From Baffinella frigidus (taxonomy: Eukaryota > Cryptophyceae > Cryptomonadales > Baffinellaceae), in the NCBI GenBank assembly GCA_026770585.1, contig MU646627.1, forward strand, positions 360,985-382,267: 21,283 bases of DNA, written 5' to 3'. The translations under genes and the position numbers were made by a program. The first letter of the stretch is position 1. Each line of letters starts with the position of its first letter. Under the pieces are notes generated by a model, which searched no databases, had not been told where the DNA came from, and saw nothing but the letters and a program-made list of their open reading frames with translations. This document shows, in pieces, positions 21,279 through 21,283 of this stretch.

Positions 21279-21283
21279 CCAAC

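Overview
The window is eukaryotic nuclear DNA, most likely from a unicellular alga or another protist. Short GC-rich exons are separated by GT-AG introns full of degenerate seven-base repeats of the plant/algal telomere type (CCCTAAA and the variants CCCTGAA, CCCCAAA, CCCGAAA, CCATAAA, CACCAAA). Nearly all donors are GT, which argues mildly against a core dinoflagellate. I cannot name the species.

Two divergently transcribed genes fill the window, both cut by its edges. On the minus strand (3240 down to 1) five exons can be joined in frame. The first three encode a domain resembling DUF2439, the N-terminal domain of ZGRF1/Mte1/Dbl2-type DNA-repair proteins, followed by a Pro/Ala-rich linker; the rest of the gene lies left of the window. 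On the plus strand, from 3466 past the right edge, about 47 exons (about 4.3 kb of coding in 17.5 kb) encode a large secreted modular protein. It has a signal peptide, recurring modules carrying an S-G-T-G-x-G-Q motif, a PQQ/BamB-like beta-propeller (exons 6-19), a long run of extracellular-type beta modules (exons 20-45), and the start of a second propeller (exons 46-47). Most junctions keep the reading frame. The weak points are the borders of exons 14 and 15 and the start of exon 20.

The noncoding sequence is unusual. The telomere-like arrays in the plus gene's introns lie almost always with the C-rich strand as the sense strand. Next to many exons are partial copies of that exon's start or end, still attached to a splice site; several differ from the real exon mainly at synonymous positions. 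Introns of both genes also carry copies of at least three short non-autonomous element families: A (ends CTAGCTCTGCCTC, hairpin core AAGTTGAC/GTCAACTT), B (a foldback) and C (ends related to GTGAGGGCTGGTGGT). There are also several hairpins and an inverted intron cassette.

The 225 bp between the two start codons (3241-3465) is the only intergenic DNA and probably holds both promoters. No tRNA, rRNA, CRISPR array or autonomous transposase gene was seen.
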